A DNA stretch of 64,000 bases from Sulfitobacter indolifex (GCF_022788655.1 NZ_CP084951.1:1612001-1676000), one strand, 5' to 3'. Counted from the first letter of the stretch, positions 54,305 through 63,545 are shown. The notes: generated from the letters alone by a model not told the origin. Made by a program: numbers and translations.

Positions 54305-55060
54305 ATGAAACTAGACAGCACAGCCGCCATCATCACCGGGGGCGCCTCGGGGCTCGGTGAAGCCACGGCGCGGTATTTTGCGTCGCAAGGCGCGCAGGTC
54401 ACCTTGCTGGATCGTGACGCGGCCCGAGGCGAATCCGTCGCGAAAGAGATCGGCGGCCATTTCGTTCTGACCGACGTGACGGATGAAAGCTCCGTTCAGG
54501 CGGCGGTGGATTATGCCCAAGACAAGATGGGCTGGATCACGGCAGCGGTGAACTGCGCCGGGATCGCCCTTGGGATCAAGACCACGGGCCGCGATGGGCC
54601 GCACCCATTAGACGCGTTCCAACGCACTATAGACATCAATCTTGTCGGTAGTTTCAACGTGGCGCGGCTTGCGGCTGTGGCTATGGCCAAGAACAACCCC
54701 GAAGACGATGGCGCGCGCGGGGTCATCATTAACACCGCTTCCATCGCCGCTTTCGATGGGCAAAAGGGCCAAGCCGCCTATGCCGCTTCCAAAGGCGGGA
54801 TTGTGGGCATGACCCTGCCCATGGCGCGCGATCTGGCGAAGGACGGCATTCGTGTGATGACGATCGCGCCGGGCATTTTTAAAACGCCGATGTTGGCGGG
54901 CCTTCCCGAAGAGGTTCAGGCCGACCTTGCCAAGGATGTGCCCAACCCTGCCCGCCTCGGCGATCCGTCGGAGTACGGTCGGCTGGCCGGGTTCATCGTT
55001 GAGATGGGATATCTTAACGGGGAAGTAATCCGCCTCGACGGGGCGCTCAGAATGCGCTGA
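54305..55060 (+). CDS. SDR family oxidoreductase (3-hydroxyacyl-CoA dehydrogenase type)
   Basis: A 251-residue short-chain dehydrogenase. The NAD-binding TGGASGLGEATA, NCAG, the catalytic Ser in NTASIAAFDGQ and the YAASKGG Tyr/Lys pair are present. The overall pattern (GPHPLDAFQRTIDINLVGSFN, RMTIAPGIFKTPML-like) resembles HSD17B10-type 3-hydroxyacyl-CoA dehydrogenases of fatty-acid and branched amino-acid oxidation. The ATG follows GGGGGGA at good spacing. It is coupled to the next gene by TGATG. The substrate is inference. Confidence 0.88.
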   Translation: MKLDSTAAIITGGASGLGEATARYFASQGAQVTLLDRDAARGESVAKEIGGHFVLTDVTDESSVQAAVDYAQDKMGWITAAVNCAGIALGIKTTGRDGPHPLDAFQRTIDINLVGSFNVARLAAVAMAKNNPEDDGARGVIINTASIAAFDGQKGQAAYAASKGGIVGMTLPMARDLAKDGIRVMTIAPGIFKTPMLAGLPEEVQADLAKDVPNPARLGDPSEYGRLAGFIVEMGYLNGEVIRLDGALRMR

Positions 55061-55671
55061 TGCCGCTGCAGAACCGCGTCCAGCCTACTGGCGAGATCAA
55101 CGCCCATCCCGCACGGGGTGGGTTTATGGGCAACCGCGGTATCCTGCACGATGAAGACGGTCTGCACCCCAAAAGACGCTGGGCTCATCAGAACTGGGTT
55201 TGCTGTGTGCTGAGTTTCAAAGGGCGTCGGCGACAGCTGATGGCCCCGCGCCGCTATACCGAGCTGTTCTTTCTGGATGAAGCTGTGGCCTTTGCCGTTG
55301 GGCACCGACCTTGCGCGGAATGCCGGGGCGCGGAATATCGACGGTTTCGGGGGTGCTGCGATGTGCCGGGTCCGGCTGCCGCTTTAGACTGCCAGCTGCA
55401 CGCCGAGCGCGCAGTGCCGCGTATCTTTCAGCAGCGCCGCTATGCGGATGTGGAGGCGCACGACCTCCCTGACGGGAGTTTCATCTTAGATCACGCGGGC
55501 AAGAGCGGCGTGCTCTCCGGCGATGCGTTCTACCCTTACGCGCCAGAGGGGTACCAGACGGCGCAAAAGCGCCCGCAGGGACGTGTGACCTTACTCACGC
55601 CGCCTAGTGTCGTCACCGCCTTCCGCGCTGGATACCGTCCGCAAATCGCGTTGGAGGGTGCGCAGGTCTAG
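55060..55671 (+). CDS. conserved hypothetical with Ada-like RPC-x-x-C motif
   Basis: A 203-residue basic protein of unknown function. The segment FFLDEAVAFAVGHRPCAECRGAEYRRF resembles the second half of the Ada zinc-binding domain (A-x-x-AGFRPCKRC) but without its first Cys pair nearby; other cysteines lie at VCCVL, GCCD and DCQL. It may bind zinc or nucleic acid; this is speculative. The start overlaps the SDR stop (TGATG), so it shares that transcript. It ends 4 bp inside the convergent uup gene. I recognise no named family for the whole protein. Confidence 0.7.
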   Translation: MPLQNRVQPTGEINAHPARGGFMGNRGILHDEDGLHPKRRWAHQNWVCCVLSFKGRRRQLMAPRRYTELFFLDEAVAFAVGHRPCAECRGAEYRRFRGCCDVPGPAAALDCQLHAERAVPRIFQQRRYADVEAHDLPDGSFILDHAGKSGVLSGDAFYPYAPEGYQTAQKRPQGRVTLLTPPSVVTAFRAGYRPQIALEGAQV

Positions 55672-57479
55672 CCTTGCGCCTTCTCCTCAAGCGCCATCCA
55701 CTCTTCCTCAGCATCTGAAAGTTTCTCATGCCGTTGGACAAGCGCGTCGCTGGCCTTTTGGAACTTCACAGGCTCACGGGTAAACAATTCGGCGTCGCCT
55801 AGCAGCTCTTCGAGCTTGGCGATCTCGGCTTCAAGTCGCTCAATCTCCCCCGGCAACGCTTCAAGCCGGTGCTTCTCGGTAAAGCTGATGCCCGAAGCAG
55901 ATTGCTTTTTCTCGGCCTTAGCCTCGCCTTTGCCCGGCTTGGCCTTCACGACGCTTTCCGAGAAATCGTCCTGCCCACGCTGCGCCAGATAGTCAGTCCA
56001 GCCACCGGCATAGACCGTGGCACGCCCATCGCCTTCCATGGCGATGGTAGTGGCCGCCACACGGTCGAGGAAGTCGCGGTCGTGGCTTACCAACAGCACG
56101 GTGCCGTCGTAGGTGCCCAACAGCTCCTGCATCAAGTCCAGCGTCTCGACATCCAGATCGTTGGTCGGCTCATCGAGCACCAGTAAATTCGACGACCGCG
56201 CCATGATCTTGGCCAGCAGCAGCCGCGCCTTTTCACCACCCGAAAGCGAGCGCACTGGCGCGCGGGCCTGTGCCTCATCAAAGAGGAATTCCTTAAGGTA
56301 GCCCACCACATGTTTCGGCTGGCCGCGCACCAGCACCTGATCGGCCTTGCCCGAGACGCGCATGTCCGGATCGCCGGTCAGGCTTTCCCACAACGTCATA
56401 TTGCCATCAAGCTGCGCACGCGCCTGATCGAAAAGCGCAAGTTCCAGATTGGTGCCGAGCTTGATCTCGCCCTGATCCGGATGTTCCTTGCCGATCAGCA
56501 TGTTGAGCAGCGTGGTTTTGCCCACACCATTCGGCCCCACCAATGCGATTCGGTCGCCGCGTTGCACAGTGATCGAGAAATCGCGCAGGATCTGTTTGTC
56601 GCCGAACTTCTTGGCCACACCTGTCGCCTCGATCACCTTGCGGCCCGACTTGGGGCCAGCTTCCAGCGCCATGGCAGCAGTACCCTGCCGGGTGATCTGG
56701 GACGACCGTTCTGCCCGCAGTTCTTGCAGCGCGCGAACGCGCCCTTGGTTACGCTTGCGCCGGGCCGAGATGCCCTCAACCGCCCAACGGGCCTCTGACT
56801 TGATCTTGCGGTTAAGCTTGTGGCGCTGCATGTCCTCTTCTTCCCAGATCTGATCGCGCCATGCTTCGAATCCCTCAAAACCGATCTCTTGGCGGCGCAC
56901 GGCGCCGCGGTCGATCCAAAGGGTGGCCCGGGTCAGTTCGCGCAGGAAGGCACGGTCGTGGCTGATGATGACAAAGGCCGTGCGGGTGCCCTTCAGTTCA
57001 GCTTCGAGCCAAGCGATGGCTTCGATATCTAGGTGGTTGGTCGGCTCGTCCAGCAGCATCAATTCCGGCTCTTCAGCCATCAGCCGCGCCAGCGCCGCGC
57101 GACGCCGTTCACCGCCAGAGGCCGTCGCCACAGGGCGCGCGGGGTCAAACTTCAGCCCCTCGCCTGCGCGCTCAACCTTATACATCTCGCCCGGATCAAG
57201 CCCATGTGCCGCGAAGTCGCCCAGCGTCTCGAAACCCGACAGATCCGGCTCCTGCTCCATATAGCCGACCGACACACCGGGCCCGGCAATAACCGCCCCG
57301 CTGTCCGGCTCTACCAGCCCGGCCATGACCTTCATCAGCGTGGATTTGCCCGAGCCATTGCGGCCAACCAAAGCCAGCCGGTCGCCGGTCTGAACCACCA
57401 GTGAAAGGTCTTCGAAAACAGGATCGCCGCCAAAGGTCAGCGAAATGTCGGTGAGTTGTAAAAGGGGTGCGCGTGCCAT
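55668..57479 (-). CDS. uup: ABC-F family ATPase Uup
   Basis: A 603-residue soluble ABC-F protein with two ATPase domains: [35 protein letters not shown] and then GPNGVGKTTL, LSGGEKARLLLAKI, LLVLDEPTNDLD. The DEPTNDLD second Walker B and the C-terminal coiled coil (about 530-603, EKHRLEALPGEIERLEAEIAKLEELL) mark the Uup branch. Uup acts on the ribosome and on DNA structures, and in E. coli its loss raises precise excision of transposons. The ATG at 57479 is the only sensible start. Confidence 0.93.
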   Translation of the reverse strand: MARAPLLQLTDISLTFGGDPVFEDLSLVVQTGDRLALVGRNGSGKSTLMKVMAGLVEPDSGAVIAGPGVSVGYMEQEPDLSGFETLGDFAAHGLDPGEMYKVERAGEGLKFDPARPVATASGGERRRAALARLMAEEPELMLLDEPTNHLDIEAIAWLEAELKGTRTAFVIISHDRAFLRELTRATLWIDRGAVRRQEIGFEGFEAWRDQIWEEEDMQRHKLNRKIKSEARWAVEGISARRKRNQGRVRALQELRAERSSQITRQGTAAMALEAGPKSGRKVIEATGVAKKFGDKQILRDFSITVQRGDRIALVGPNGVGKTTLLNMLIGKEHPDQGEIKLGTNLELALFDQARAQLDGNMTLWESLTGDPDMRVSGKADQVLVRGQPKHVVGYLKEFLFDEAQARAPVRSLSGGEKARLLLAKIMARSSNLLVLDEPTNDLDVETLDLMQELLGTYDGTVLLVSHDRDFLDRVAATTIAMEGDGRATVYAGGWTDYLAQRGQDDFSESVVKAKPGKGEAKAEKKQSASGISFTEKHRLEALPGEIERLEAEIAKLEELLGDAELFTREPVKFQKASDALVQRHEKLSDAEEEWMALEEKAQG

Positions 57480-57549
57480 GCCCGCCAGCTATCTCTCGGC
57501 GCAGGTAAGGTCAATGTCCCTCGGGGTTGGGGAGGCGCTTTCGCGCGCT

Positions 57550-58272
57550 TTAGGCCAAGGCCCGCAACAGCCGCGCGCGGTTCGGCGGGATCGCGGCAAT
57601 CTCAAGACCGGTAAAGACATGCAGCGTGGTCATCTGCCGGTCAATCACCGCGTGGTCACTCACCCAACCGCCCATGCTGAGGTAGCTGCGCAGCAGCGGC
57701 GGGATCTGCTGCCGCGCGCGGCGAGGATCGGCGGTATGCGTGTCGCGCGCGAAGGGGTGGATGTGCTGGGCCCTGACAGTAGGTCGCAACTTCGTGGGGG
57801 CTAGATGCTGGTCTTTCAGGTGCGCGAAGGCGTCGCGGTAGGCTGTGGGATCGGTTCCTGCAAAAGAGGAGCAGCCAAATAGTAGCGCCACTTTGTTGCG
57901 GTCCACCACTTGCGCCAACCGTCCCCACGCAAGGCGCTGAATGTCGGGGTCTTGCCAGTTTGGATGGACGCAAAAGCGGCCTAGCTCTAGCAATGCGCCT
58001 GCGATTGTTTCGAGGTTGGTGAGGTCGTAGAATTGCGCCGCGTAGCTTTGCCTAAGGGCCGCGCCGTAAAAGAGGCTCAGGCGAAAGCAGCAGACGAGAG
58101 CGCCGCTGGCGCGCTCTTCAACCAAAAAATGGCGGGCCTTGGCATCGAAAGCATCAATGTCAGGCTGAACATCCGTTTGAAAACACTGAGCGCGCAAGAT
58201 CTGCGCACGGGTGATATCGGCGGGCGATGTGGCTTCGCGCGTCAGATATCGGCCCGGAGGCGCTTGGGTCAT
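57550..58272 (-). CDS. OlsB/GlsB-like amino-acid N-acyltransferase
   Basis: A 240-residue GNAT-fold acyltransferase with the aminolipid-synthesis pattern: ILRAQCFQTD, HFLVEERASGALVCCFRL, LELGRFCVHP and LFGCSSFAGTDP. OlsB moves a 3-hydroxyacyl chain from ACP to ornithine, making lyso-ornithine lipid; GlsB does the same with glutamine in Roseobacters. Both share these motifs, and I cannot separate them by eye. No olsA-type acyltransferase is adjacent, so the second step must be encoded elsewhere. Membrane aminolipids of this type matter in phosphate-poor seawater. Confidence 0.82.
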   Translation of the reverse strand: MTQAPPGRYLTREATSPADITRAQILRAQCFQTDVQPDIDAFDAKARHFLVEERASGALVCCFRLSLFYGAALRQSYAAQFYDLTNLETIAGALLELGRFCVHPNWQDPDIQRLAWGRLAQVVDRNKVALLFGCSSFAGTDPTAYRDAFAHLKDQHLAPTKLRPTVRAQHIHPFARDTHTADPRRARQQIPPLLRSYLSMGGWVSDHAVIDRQMTTLHVFTGLEIAAIPPNRARLLRALA

Positions 58273-58342
58273 TTGCGAGGTCGCCTTCGGTTGCCTGCAG
58301 CACTGCCCGGACGATCAGCCGCCGTGACAAGCTGGGAATGAC

Positions 58343-58807
58343 TTAGCTGCCGAAGGCAGTCGGGCTAAAGCGGCCAAGGTTACCCAGCAGCTGACGCAGG
58401 AACGTGTTGTCAGCGACGGGCGATGTCGTCACGCGGCGCGACAATGGCACCACCTGCCCCCGCTCTAACCCGAACCGTTCGACATTCGAAACGACCCCCG
58501 CTTCGTTAAAGCTGACGGTAACCACTTCGCGCTCAACCTCTTTGGGCGCCAAAAAGCCAAGAGCCCGTTTGCGCATCTTAACGTAATAGTAACTATCATC
58601 GCTCAAAACACCCGAAGCGGTGGGCACACCAATCTTTTGGGCGACGCTTTCCTTGGTGTCGCTGCCGACGACGACCTGTTCTAGCTGATCTTCGGGCGGC
58701 ACATAACCGTGGTTTTGATACTGCGGGCTGCAGGCCGTCAGAAGCAGTGCAAGGCCCAACCCTGCGAGCCGGAGGCTTATCTTGCCGGTCTGTTTCGTGT
58801 TGCGCAT
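58343..58807 (-). CDS. bamE: outer-membrane assembly lipoprotein BamE
   Basis: BamE is a lipoprotein of the beta-barrel assembly machine. The 154-residue product has a signal with lipobox LLTAC (lipidated Cys near residue 25), then the SmpA/OmlA fold: VVVGSDTKESVAQKIGVPTASGV, YYYVKMRKRALGF and the strand VVTVSFNEAGVVSNVERF. The frame runs open to 58870; the ATG at 58807 gives a proper signal peptide. It diverges from the DUF177 gene with 90 bp between, a common arrangement in Rhodobacterales. Confidence 0.94.
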   Translation of the reverse strand: MRNTKQTGKISLRLAGLGLALLLTACSPQYQNHGYVPPEDQLEQVVVGSDTKESVAQKIGVPTASGVLSDDSYYYVKMRKRALGFLAPKEVEREVVTVSFNEAGVVSNVERFGLERGQVVPLSRRVTTSPVADNTFLRQLLGNLGRFSPTAFGS

Positions 58808-58897
58808 TTGGTCTGCCCTCTTGCCCTGACGGATTATGGCTTTTATTTCGCATACACTAACGCACCCCAAGTGTACAAGAAACGAAAGTCTGATCTC

Positions 58898-59449
58898 ATG
58901 TCGCGCAAATCACCTACGCCAACCGCTCTACGGGTCGCAGACCTGTCACAGACGGAGCCAAACGGCTTTGATCTGCGCCCCGAGACGGATAATTTGTCTC
59001 AGATCGCTAAGGAGCTGGAACTGTCCGCCCTTCGCAAGCTCAGCTTTGTCGGCAAGATCAAGCCACTGGGCAAGCAAGACTGGCAGCTTGACGGGAAGCT
59101 GGGTGCCACCGTGGTGCAGCCCTGCGTGGTCACGCTCGAGCCGGTGACCACACGCATTGACGTGAATATAAAACGCCGTTTCGTGCATGATTTCGAACTT
59201 CCCGATGAGGAAGAGGTTGAGATGCCCGATGACGACACCACTGAGCCTTTGGGACAGTGGATTGATCCGGCGCAGATCATGATTGAGGCGCTGGCGCTGG
59301 AAGTCCCGGAATATCCCCGCAAGGGCGAAGTTGAACTGGGTCAAATGGTCCATGCAGAGCCCGGCCAAAAGCCGATGACCGACGAAGACGCCCGACCCTT
59401 TGCGGGGCTGGGTGCATTGCGCGATGCACTAAAGAAAGACGAATCCTAA
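58898..59449 (+). CDS. DUF177 (YceD-type) protein
   Basis: A 183-residue cytosolic protein of the DUF177/YceD family, which lies upstream of rpmF in most bacteria. Family features are the central Cys region VVQPCVVTLEPVTTRIDVNIKRRFV, the acidic stretch ELPDEEEVEMPDDD, and the C-terminal IDPAQIMIEALALEVPEYPRK. Members may help 23S rRNA metabolism or assembly, as shown for the plant relative. The ATG at 58898 is the family start. rpmF follows after 201 bp. Confidence 0.92.
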   Translation: MSRKSPTPTALRVADLSQTEPNGFDLRPETDNLSQIAKELELSALRKLSFVGKIKPLGKQDWQLDGKLGATVVQPCVVTLEPVTTRIDVNIKRRFVHDFELPDEEEVEMPDDDTTEPLGQWIDPAQIMIEALALEVPEYPRKGEVELGQMVHAEPGQKPMTDEDARPFAGLGALRDALKKDES

Positions 59450-59481
59450 GAAAACGGGCGGAAAACTGCGGAAATACTGGG

Positions 59482-59509
59482 TTGCATCACGGTGCTTTCG
59501 CGTTATTTT
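59482..59509 (+). promoter_or_regulatory. candidate promoter for rpmF-plsX-fabH
   Basis: TTGCAT (59482-59487), a 16-bp spacer and TATTTT (59504-59509), about 140 bases before the rpmF ATG in the 201-bp gap after the DUF177 gene. It is a reasonable sigma-70-like pair found by eye; transcription from further upstream is also possible. Confidence 0.35.
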
Positions 59510-59650
59510 GCCGCCCTCACCCGAATTAAGGTTGGACATTGCGCGGCTGCGGCCCTAAAGCGTCGTCACGCCCGAAACGGGGTCCGAATTGAAACACGGT
59601 TGCGGCACGCTCTATGCAGGTCAGCAACCCCGAAGGCAAAGGCACCAGAC

Positions 59651-59857
59651 ATGGCTGTCCAACAGAATAAAGTATCCAAATCGCGTCGCAACAACCGTCG
59701 CGCCCACGATTCGCTCACAGCAGCGAACCCGAACGAATGTTCGAACTGTGGTGAACTGAAGCGTCCGCACCACATCTGCGCCGCTTGCGGTCACTATGAC
59801 GACGCAGAAGTTGTCGCCCTGACCGAAGAAGTAGACCTGGAAGACGACGCAGCCTAA
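59651..59857 (+). CDS. rpmF: 50S ribosomal protein L32
   Basis: L32 is a small protein of the large subunit. The 68-residue product starts [19 protein letters not shown] and has a complete zinc ribbon, [18 protein letters not shown], so this is the zinc-binding (C+) form rather than a zinc-independent paralogue. The ATG at 59651 is the family start. It lies upstream of plsX and fabH, the usual order that links ribosome and membrane-lipid synthesis. Confidence 0.97.
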   Translation: MAVQQNKVSKSRRNNRRAHDSLTAANPNECSNCGELKRPHHICAACGHYDDAEVVALTEEVDLEDDAA

Positions 59858-59907
59858 GCTGCCGCTGTTTCCAAGGTTTTCTCTAAGGCAGTGAGGCATT
59901 CGCACTG

Positions 59908-60984
59908 ATGACGGCCCAGCCCGATCAACATAACGCGAAAGCCGGACACACCCTGATCTCGGTCGACGCGATGGGGGGTGACGAAGGCCCGGCAGCAGTT
60001 GTTGCCGGGTGCGCGCTTTCCGCAACAGCAAATCCCGACATCGGTTTTATCCTGCATGGTCCTCGTGATCAGCTGGAGCCTTTGGTCGCCAAACGTGGCG
60101 AGCTGTCGGGCCGTTGCGAGATACGTCACGCCACGGATGTCGTCACCATGAACGACAAGCCCAGTCAGGTTGTGCGTACCGGCAAAGACAGCTCCATGTG
60201 GTCTGCCATCGAATCCGTGCGCAGCGGGGAGGCAGCTGTGGCTGTTTCCTGCGGCAATACCGGCGCGCTCATGGCGATGTCGATGATACGGCTGCGTAAA
60301 TTGCCGGGCGTGAACCGCCCCGCGATTGCCGTGCTCTATCCCTCCTCCAATCCTCAGGGCTTTAACGTGATGCTCGACGTGGGCGCCGATGTGCGTGCCG
60401 ATGCCGATGATCTGTTGCGTTTTGCCTTGATGGGAACCTCTTATGCTCGCAACGGCATGGATCTTGAGCGTCCCCGCGTCGGACTGCTCAACGTCGGTAC
60501 CGAAGAGCATAAGGGCCGCACGGAACTCAAAGAAGCCTACGACCTGATTCGTGCGCAGGGTGATACGACCGGGTTCGAATTCGTCGGCTTCGTTGAAGGT
60601 GGCGATATTTCAGGCAACCGGGCCGATGTTATTGTGACTGACGGTTTCACCGGTAATGTCGCGATCAAGACTGGCGAAGGCACTGCCAACATGATTGGCA
60701 ACAGACTGCGTGAGGCGTTTAAATATTCGCCTCTGTCGCGTCTGGCATCGCTGCTGGCCTATACGTCGCTGCGCCGTCTCAGCAAAAAGATTGACCCGCG
60801 CCGTGTGAACGGGGGCGTCTTTCTGGGCCTGAACGGCACGGTGGTAAAATCGCACGGCTCTGCCGATGCAACCGGCATCTCTGCTGCGATCAAACTCGCG
60901 GCTCAGTTGTCGCAGAATAAATTCAATGACAAGCTGGCCGCCCGCGTCGCCGCGACGCTGCCTGCTGAGGAGTCCACCAAATGA
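59908..60984 (+). CDS. plsX: phosphate acyltransferase
   Basis: PlsX makes acyl-phosphate from acyl-ACP, the donor for PlsY in glycerophospholipid synthesis; it is a peripheral membrane protein. The 358-residue product has ISVDAMGGDEGPAAVVAG, SCGNTGALMAMSMIRL, GLLNVGTEEHKG and VIVTDGFTGNVAIKTGEG. It starts 50 bp after rpmF and overlaps fabH by four bases (ATGA). Confidence 0.96.
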   Translation: MTAQPDQHNAKAGHTLISVDAMGGDEGPAAVVAGCALSATANPDIGFILHGPRDQLEPLVAKRGELSGRCEIRHATDVVTMNDKPSQVVRTGKDSSMWSAIESVRSGEAAVAVSCGNTGALMAMSMIRLRKLPGVNRPAIAVLYPSSNPQGFNVMLDVGADVRADADDLLRFALMGTSYARNGMDLERPRVGLLNVGTEEHKGRTELKEAYDLIRAQGDTTGFEFVGFVEGGDISGNRADVIVTDGFTGNVAIKTGEGTANMIGNRLREAFKYSPLSRLASLLAYTSLRRLSKKIDPRRVNGGVFLGLNGTVVKSHGSADATGISAAIKLAAQLSQNKFNDKLAARVAATLPAEESTK

Positions 60985-61952
60985 GCCTGCGCGCCGTTGT
61001 CACTGGTTGTGGCCACTACCTGCCCGCCCGTGTCGTCGAGAATGCTGAATTTGAAGCAACGCTGGACACGAATGACGAATGGATCCGCTCGCGCTCGGGC
61101 ATTGAACGCCGCCATTTTGCTGCTGAAGGCGAAAACACCTCCTCCATGGCCAGCGCTGCCGCCCGCAAAGCGCTCGAAGATGCGGGCCGTGAGGCCGATG
61201 ACGTGGACGCGATTATCGTCGCGACCTCTACCCCTGACCTGACATTCCCCTCTGCCGCAACGATGGTGCAGGCCGAATTGGGTATGACCAGCGGATTCGC
61301 CTTCGATGTTCAAGCGGTATGCGCGGGCTTTGTCTATGCGCTGGCCAACGCCAATGCGCTTATCGTCTCGGGGCAAGCACGCCGCGTGCTGGTCATCGGG
61401 GCCGAGACCTTTAGCCGGATCATGGACTGGACCGATCGCTCTACTTGCGTACTCTTTGGCGACGGTGCTGGCGCACTGTTGCTTGAGGCACAAGAGAGCA
61501 ACGGCAGCCCCGAGGACCGCGGTATTCTTGCCACCGACCTCAATTCCGATGGGCGCTACCGTGAACTTTTGTACGTCGACGGCGGTGTTTCGACCGGCAC
61601 GACGGGCTATCTGCGGATGCAGGGCAACCAAGTCTTCCGTCACGCGGTAGAAAAACTCGCCGCCACTGCTAATACCGCGATGGAGCGGGCCGGTGTCAGC
61701 GCCGAGGATGTGGATTGGATCGTACCGCATCAGGCCAACATCCGCATTATCCAAGGCACCGCCAAGAAATTGAACCTGCCGATGGAGCGCGTGGTTGTGA
61801 CCGTACAGGATCACGGCAACACCTCTGCGGCCTCGATCCCGCTGGCCCTGTCTGTAGGCCGTGAGCGCGGCCAGATTAAAGAGGGTGATCTGATCGTCAC
61901 CGAAGCCATCGGCGGTGGTCTGGCTTGGGGTTCTGTTGTCCTGCGCTGGTAA
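60981..61952 (+). CDS. fabH: beta-ketoacyl-ACP synthase III
   Basis: FabH condenses acetyl-CoA with malonyl-ACP to start fatty-acid synthesis. The 323-residue product has the catalytic Cys in FDVQAVCAGFVYALA, the His in IVPHQANIRI and the Asn in QDHGNTSAASIPLAL. The N-terminal GCGHYLPARVVEN and DEWIRSRSGIERR are family-typical. It is coupled to plsX by ATGA. Confidence 0.97.
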   Translation: MSLRAVVTGCGHYLPARVVENAEFEATLDTNDEWIRSRSGIERRHFAAEGENTSSMASAAARKALEDAGREADDVDAIIVATSTPDLTFPSAATMVQAELGMTSGFAFDVQAVCAGFVYALANANALIVSGQARRVLVIGAETFSRIMDWTDRSTCVLFGDGAGALLLEAQESNGSPEDRGILATDLNSDGRYRELLYVDGGVSTGTTGYLRMQGNQVFRHAVEKLAATANTAMERAGVSAEDVDWIVPHQANIRIIQGTAKKLNLPMERVVVTVQDHGNTSAASIPLALSVGRERGQIKEGDLIVTEAIGGGLAWGSVVLRW

Positions 61953-62061
61953 GTCCCTGAGCTAACGTAGAAAATTTCCGCCGAATCGCGTTCGATCCGG
62001 GCATTGATGTTGACTCTAAAATTCTGAGCAGCATATGTTGTTGGAAAGCATGGGGGATATA

Positions 62062-62364
62062 ATGCCTAATAAGACATTGACGCGCATGGATTTAAGCGAA
62101 GCTGTATTTCGGGAAGTCGGTCTTTCACGCAATGAGAGCGCCCAATTAGTTGAAGCGGTGCTTGAGCATATGTCAGACGCTTTGGTCGAGGGTGAGCAGG
62201 TGAAAATCTCTTCCTTCGGGACCTTCTCGGTGCGGGACAAGACCGCGCGCGTAGGGCGCAATCCGAAGACTGGCGAAGAGGTTCCGATCAACCCGCGCCG
62301 CGTGCTGACGTTCCGCCCCTCGCATTTGATGAAAGACCGGGTTGCCGAAGGCAACAAGTCCTGA
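62062..62364 (+). CDS. ihfA: integration host factor alpha
   Basis: IhfA with IhfB forms IHF, which bends DNA at specific sites in replication, recombination and transcription. The 100-residue product has [60 protein letters not shown] and the beta-arm proline within the NPRRVLTF stretch. Three in-frame ATGs exist (62035, 62050, 62062). The last gives the length of alphaproteobacterial IhfA and has GGGGGA at good spacing, so it is chosen. The ihfA-merR pair after fabH is common in Rhodobacterales. Confidence 0.95.
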   Translation: MPNKTLTRMDLSEAVFREVGLSRNESAQLVEAVLEHMSDALVEGEQVKISSFGTFSVRDKTARVGRNPKTGEEVPINPRRVLTFRPSHLMKDRVAEGNKS

Positions 62365-62367
62365 CCC

Positions 62368-63357
62368 ATGGTCAAATCGCCGGACGCTTTTCGCACCATC
62401 TCCGAAGTCGCTGACTGGCTCGGCATCCAAGCCCATGTTCTGCGGTTCTGGGAGAGCAAGTTTACGCAGGTAAAGCCCATCAAACGGGCTGGCGGACGGC
62501 GTTACTATCGTCCGGCTGACATGCTGCTGTTGGGTGGGATCAAAAAGCTGCTGCATGATGACGGGCTCACGATCAAAGGCGTACAGAAGATTTTGCGCGA
62601 AGAAGGGATGACCCATGTCTCGTCCCTCTCGGCACCGCTGGATGAATTAGATTTCCTTGAGCCTCGGCCCGCGCCCAAACCTAAGATTATTCGCCCCGAA
62701 ACTGGTGTCGTTTTGAACTTTGGCTCGAAAGCGGAACCCGCTACTGCGCCAGACATGGCCGAAGCAGAAGTGCAGGCGGAAGACGCGAATGCTCCTGAGC
62801 ATCAGTCGGAAAGTGCGGCACCTGTCGCAGGATCAGAGACCCCAGAGACCACCCCTGCCGAGCCCCCGCGCCCCGCGCCCGTGCCACCTGCGGATGATCA
62901 CCCCCGCGCCACGCCCGATCCGTTGGCCCCGTCTGACAGCACAACCCCCGACGCGCCGCATCCTGAGATGCCCCCTTCCAACGAAGAAGCTGAGGCCGTT
63001 CAGGAAGAGCGAGTCGCAGGGCCGGCTACAAATGCCAGCCTGCCCGATTTCTTGAAGCGCCCCCTCGCCACAAGTCCGAAAGTACAGGACGACGCAGGGT
63101 CTGAGAATGTGGCGGATGAAGCGCCCTCCGAGCCGGAGATCGAAGAGATAGATGACACGCCCAGACCCGCGATCATCGACCTGCCGGACTTCACCCCCGA
63201 AGCCGATTTTCCAGCCCGTCCGGGGCTGTTGAGCGTGGCCACACGTGTGCATTACCTGCCGCGCGAGGTGCAGCCACGTGTCGCCGGATTGCTTCTTGAT
63301 TTAGCTGAGATGCGCGTCCGCATGGCCGCCGAACCTGGCTTCGAAAGTAATTACTGA
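62368..63357 (+). CDS. MerR family regulator with long disordered region
   Basis: A 329-residue protein. The first 75 residues are a MerR winged helix ([46 protein letters not shown]). From about 105 to 275 it is Pro/Ala/Glu-rich and probably disordered. The last 50 residues are again structured ([33 protein letters not shown]). There are no metal-binding cysteines, so it is not a metal sensor of the MerR type. It starts 3 bp after ihfA. Function unknown; conservation of the locus suggests a core cell role. Confidence 0.87.
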   Translation: MVKSPDAFRTISEVADWLGIQAHVLRFWESKFTQVKPIKRAGGRRYYRPADMLLLGGIKKLLHDDGLTIKGVQKILREEGMTHVSSLSAPLDELDFLEPRPAPKPKIIRPETGVVLNFGSKAEPATAPDMAEAEVQAEDANAPEHQSESAAPVAGSETPETTPAEPPRPAPVPPADDHPRATPDPLAPSDSTTPDAPHPEMPPSNEEAEAVQEERVAGPATNASLPDFLKRPLATSPKVQDDAGSENVADEAPSEPEIEEIDDTPRPAIIDLPDFTPEADFPARPGLLSVATRVHYLPREVQPRVAGLLLDLAEMRVRMAAEPGFESNY

Positions 63358-63424
63358 TAGCGATGGAAAGATCGGCAATTCCCTCTTGCACCCCCTGCGA
63401 GATCGGGTATGAAGCCCACGTAGT

Positions 63425-63501
63425 CGGGCTATGGCGCAGCCTGGTAGCGCGTCCGTCTGGGGGACGGAAGGTCGCAGGTTCGAGTCCTGCTAGCCCGACC
63501 A
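63425..63501 (+). tRNA. tRNA-Pro (GGG)
   Basis: A complete 77-nt cloverleaf with encoded CCA. The acceptor stem CGGGCTA pairs with TAGCCCG. The D-arm GCGCAGCCTGGTAGCGC is typical of tRNA-Pro. The anticodon stem TCCGT/ACGGA holds the loop CTGGGGG with anticodon GGG, which reads CCC and CCU. The T-arm is GCAGG TTCGAGT CCTGC. A terminator follows 14 bp later. Confidence 0.97.
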
Positions 63502-63514
63502 ACCGACTACAACA

Positions 63515-63545
63515 AAACGCCCGCGCCGGTAACGCGCGGGCGTTT
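63515..63545 (+). terminator. Rho-independent terminator after tRNA-Pro
   Basis: A 12-bp stem AAACGCCCGCGC (63515-63526) with GCGCGGGCGTTT (63534-63545) and a 7-nt loop. The T run is short, but the stem is stable and positioned just past the tRNA. Confidence 0.82.
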
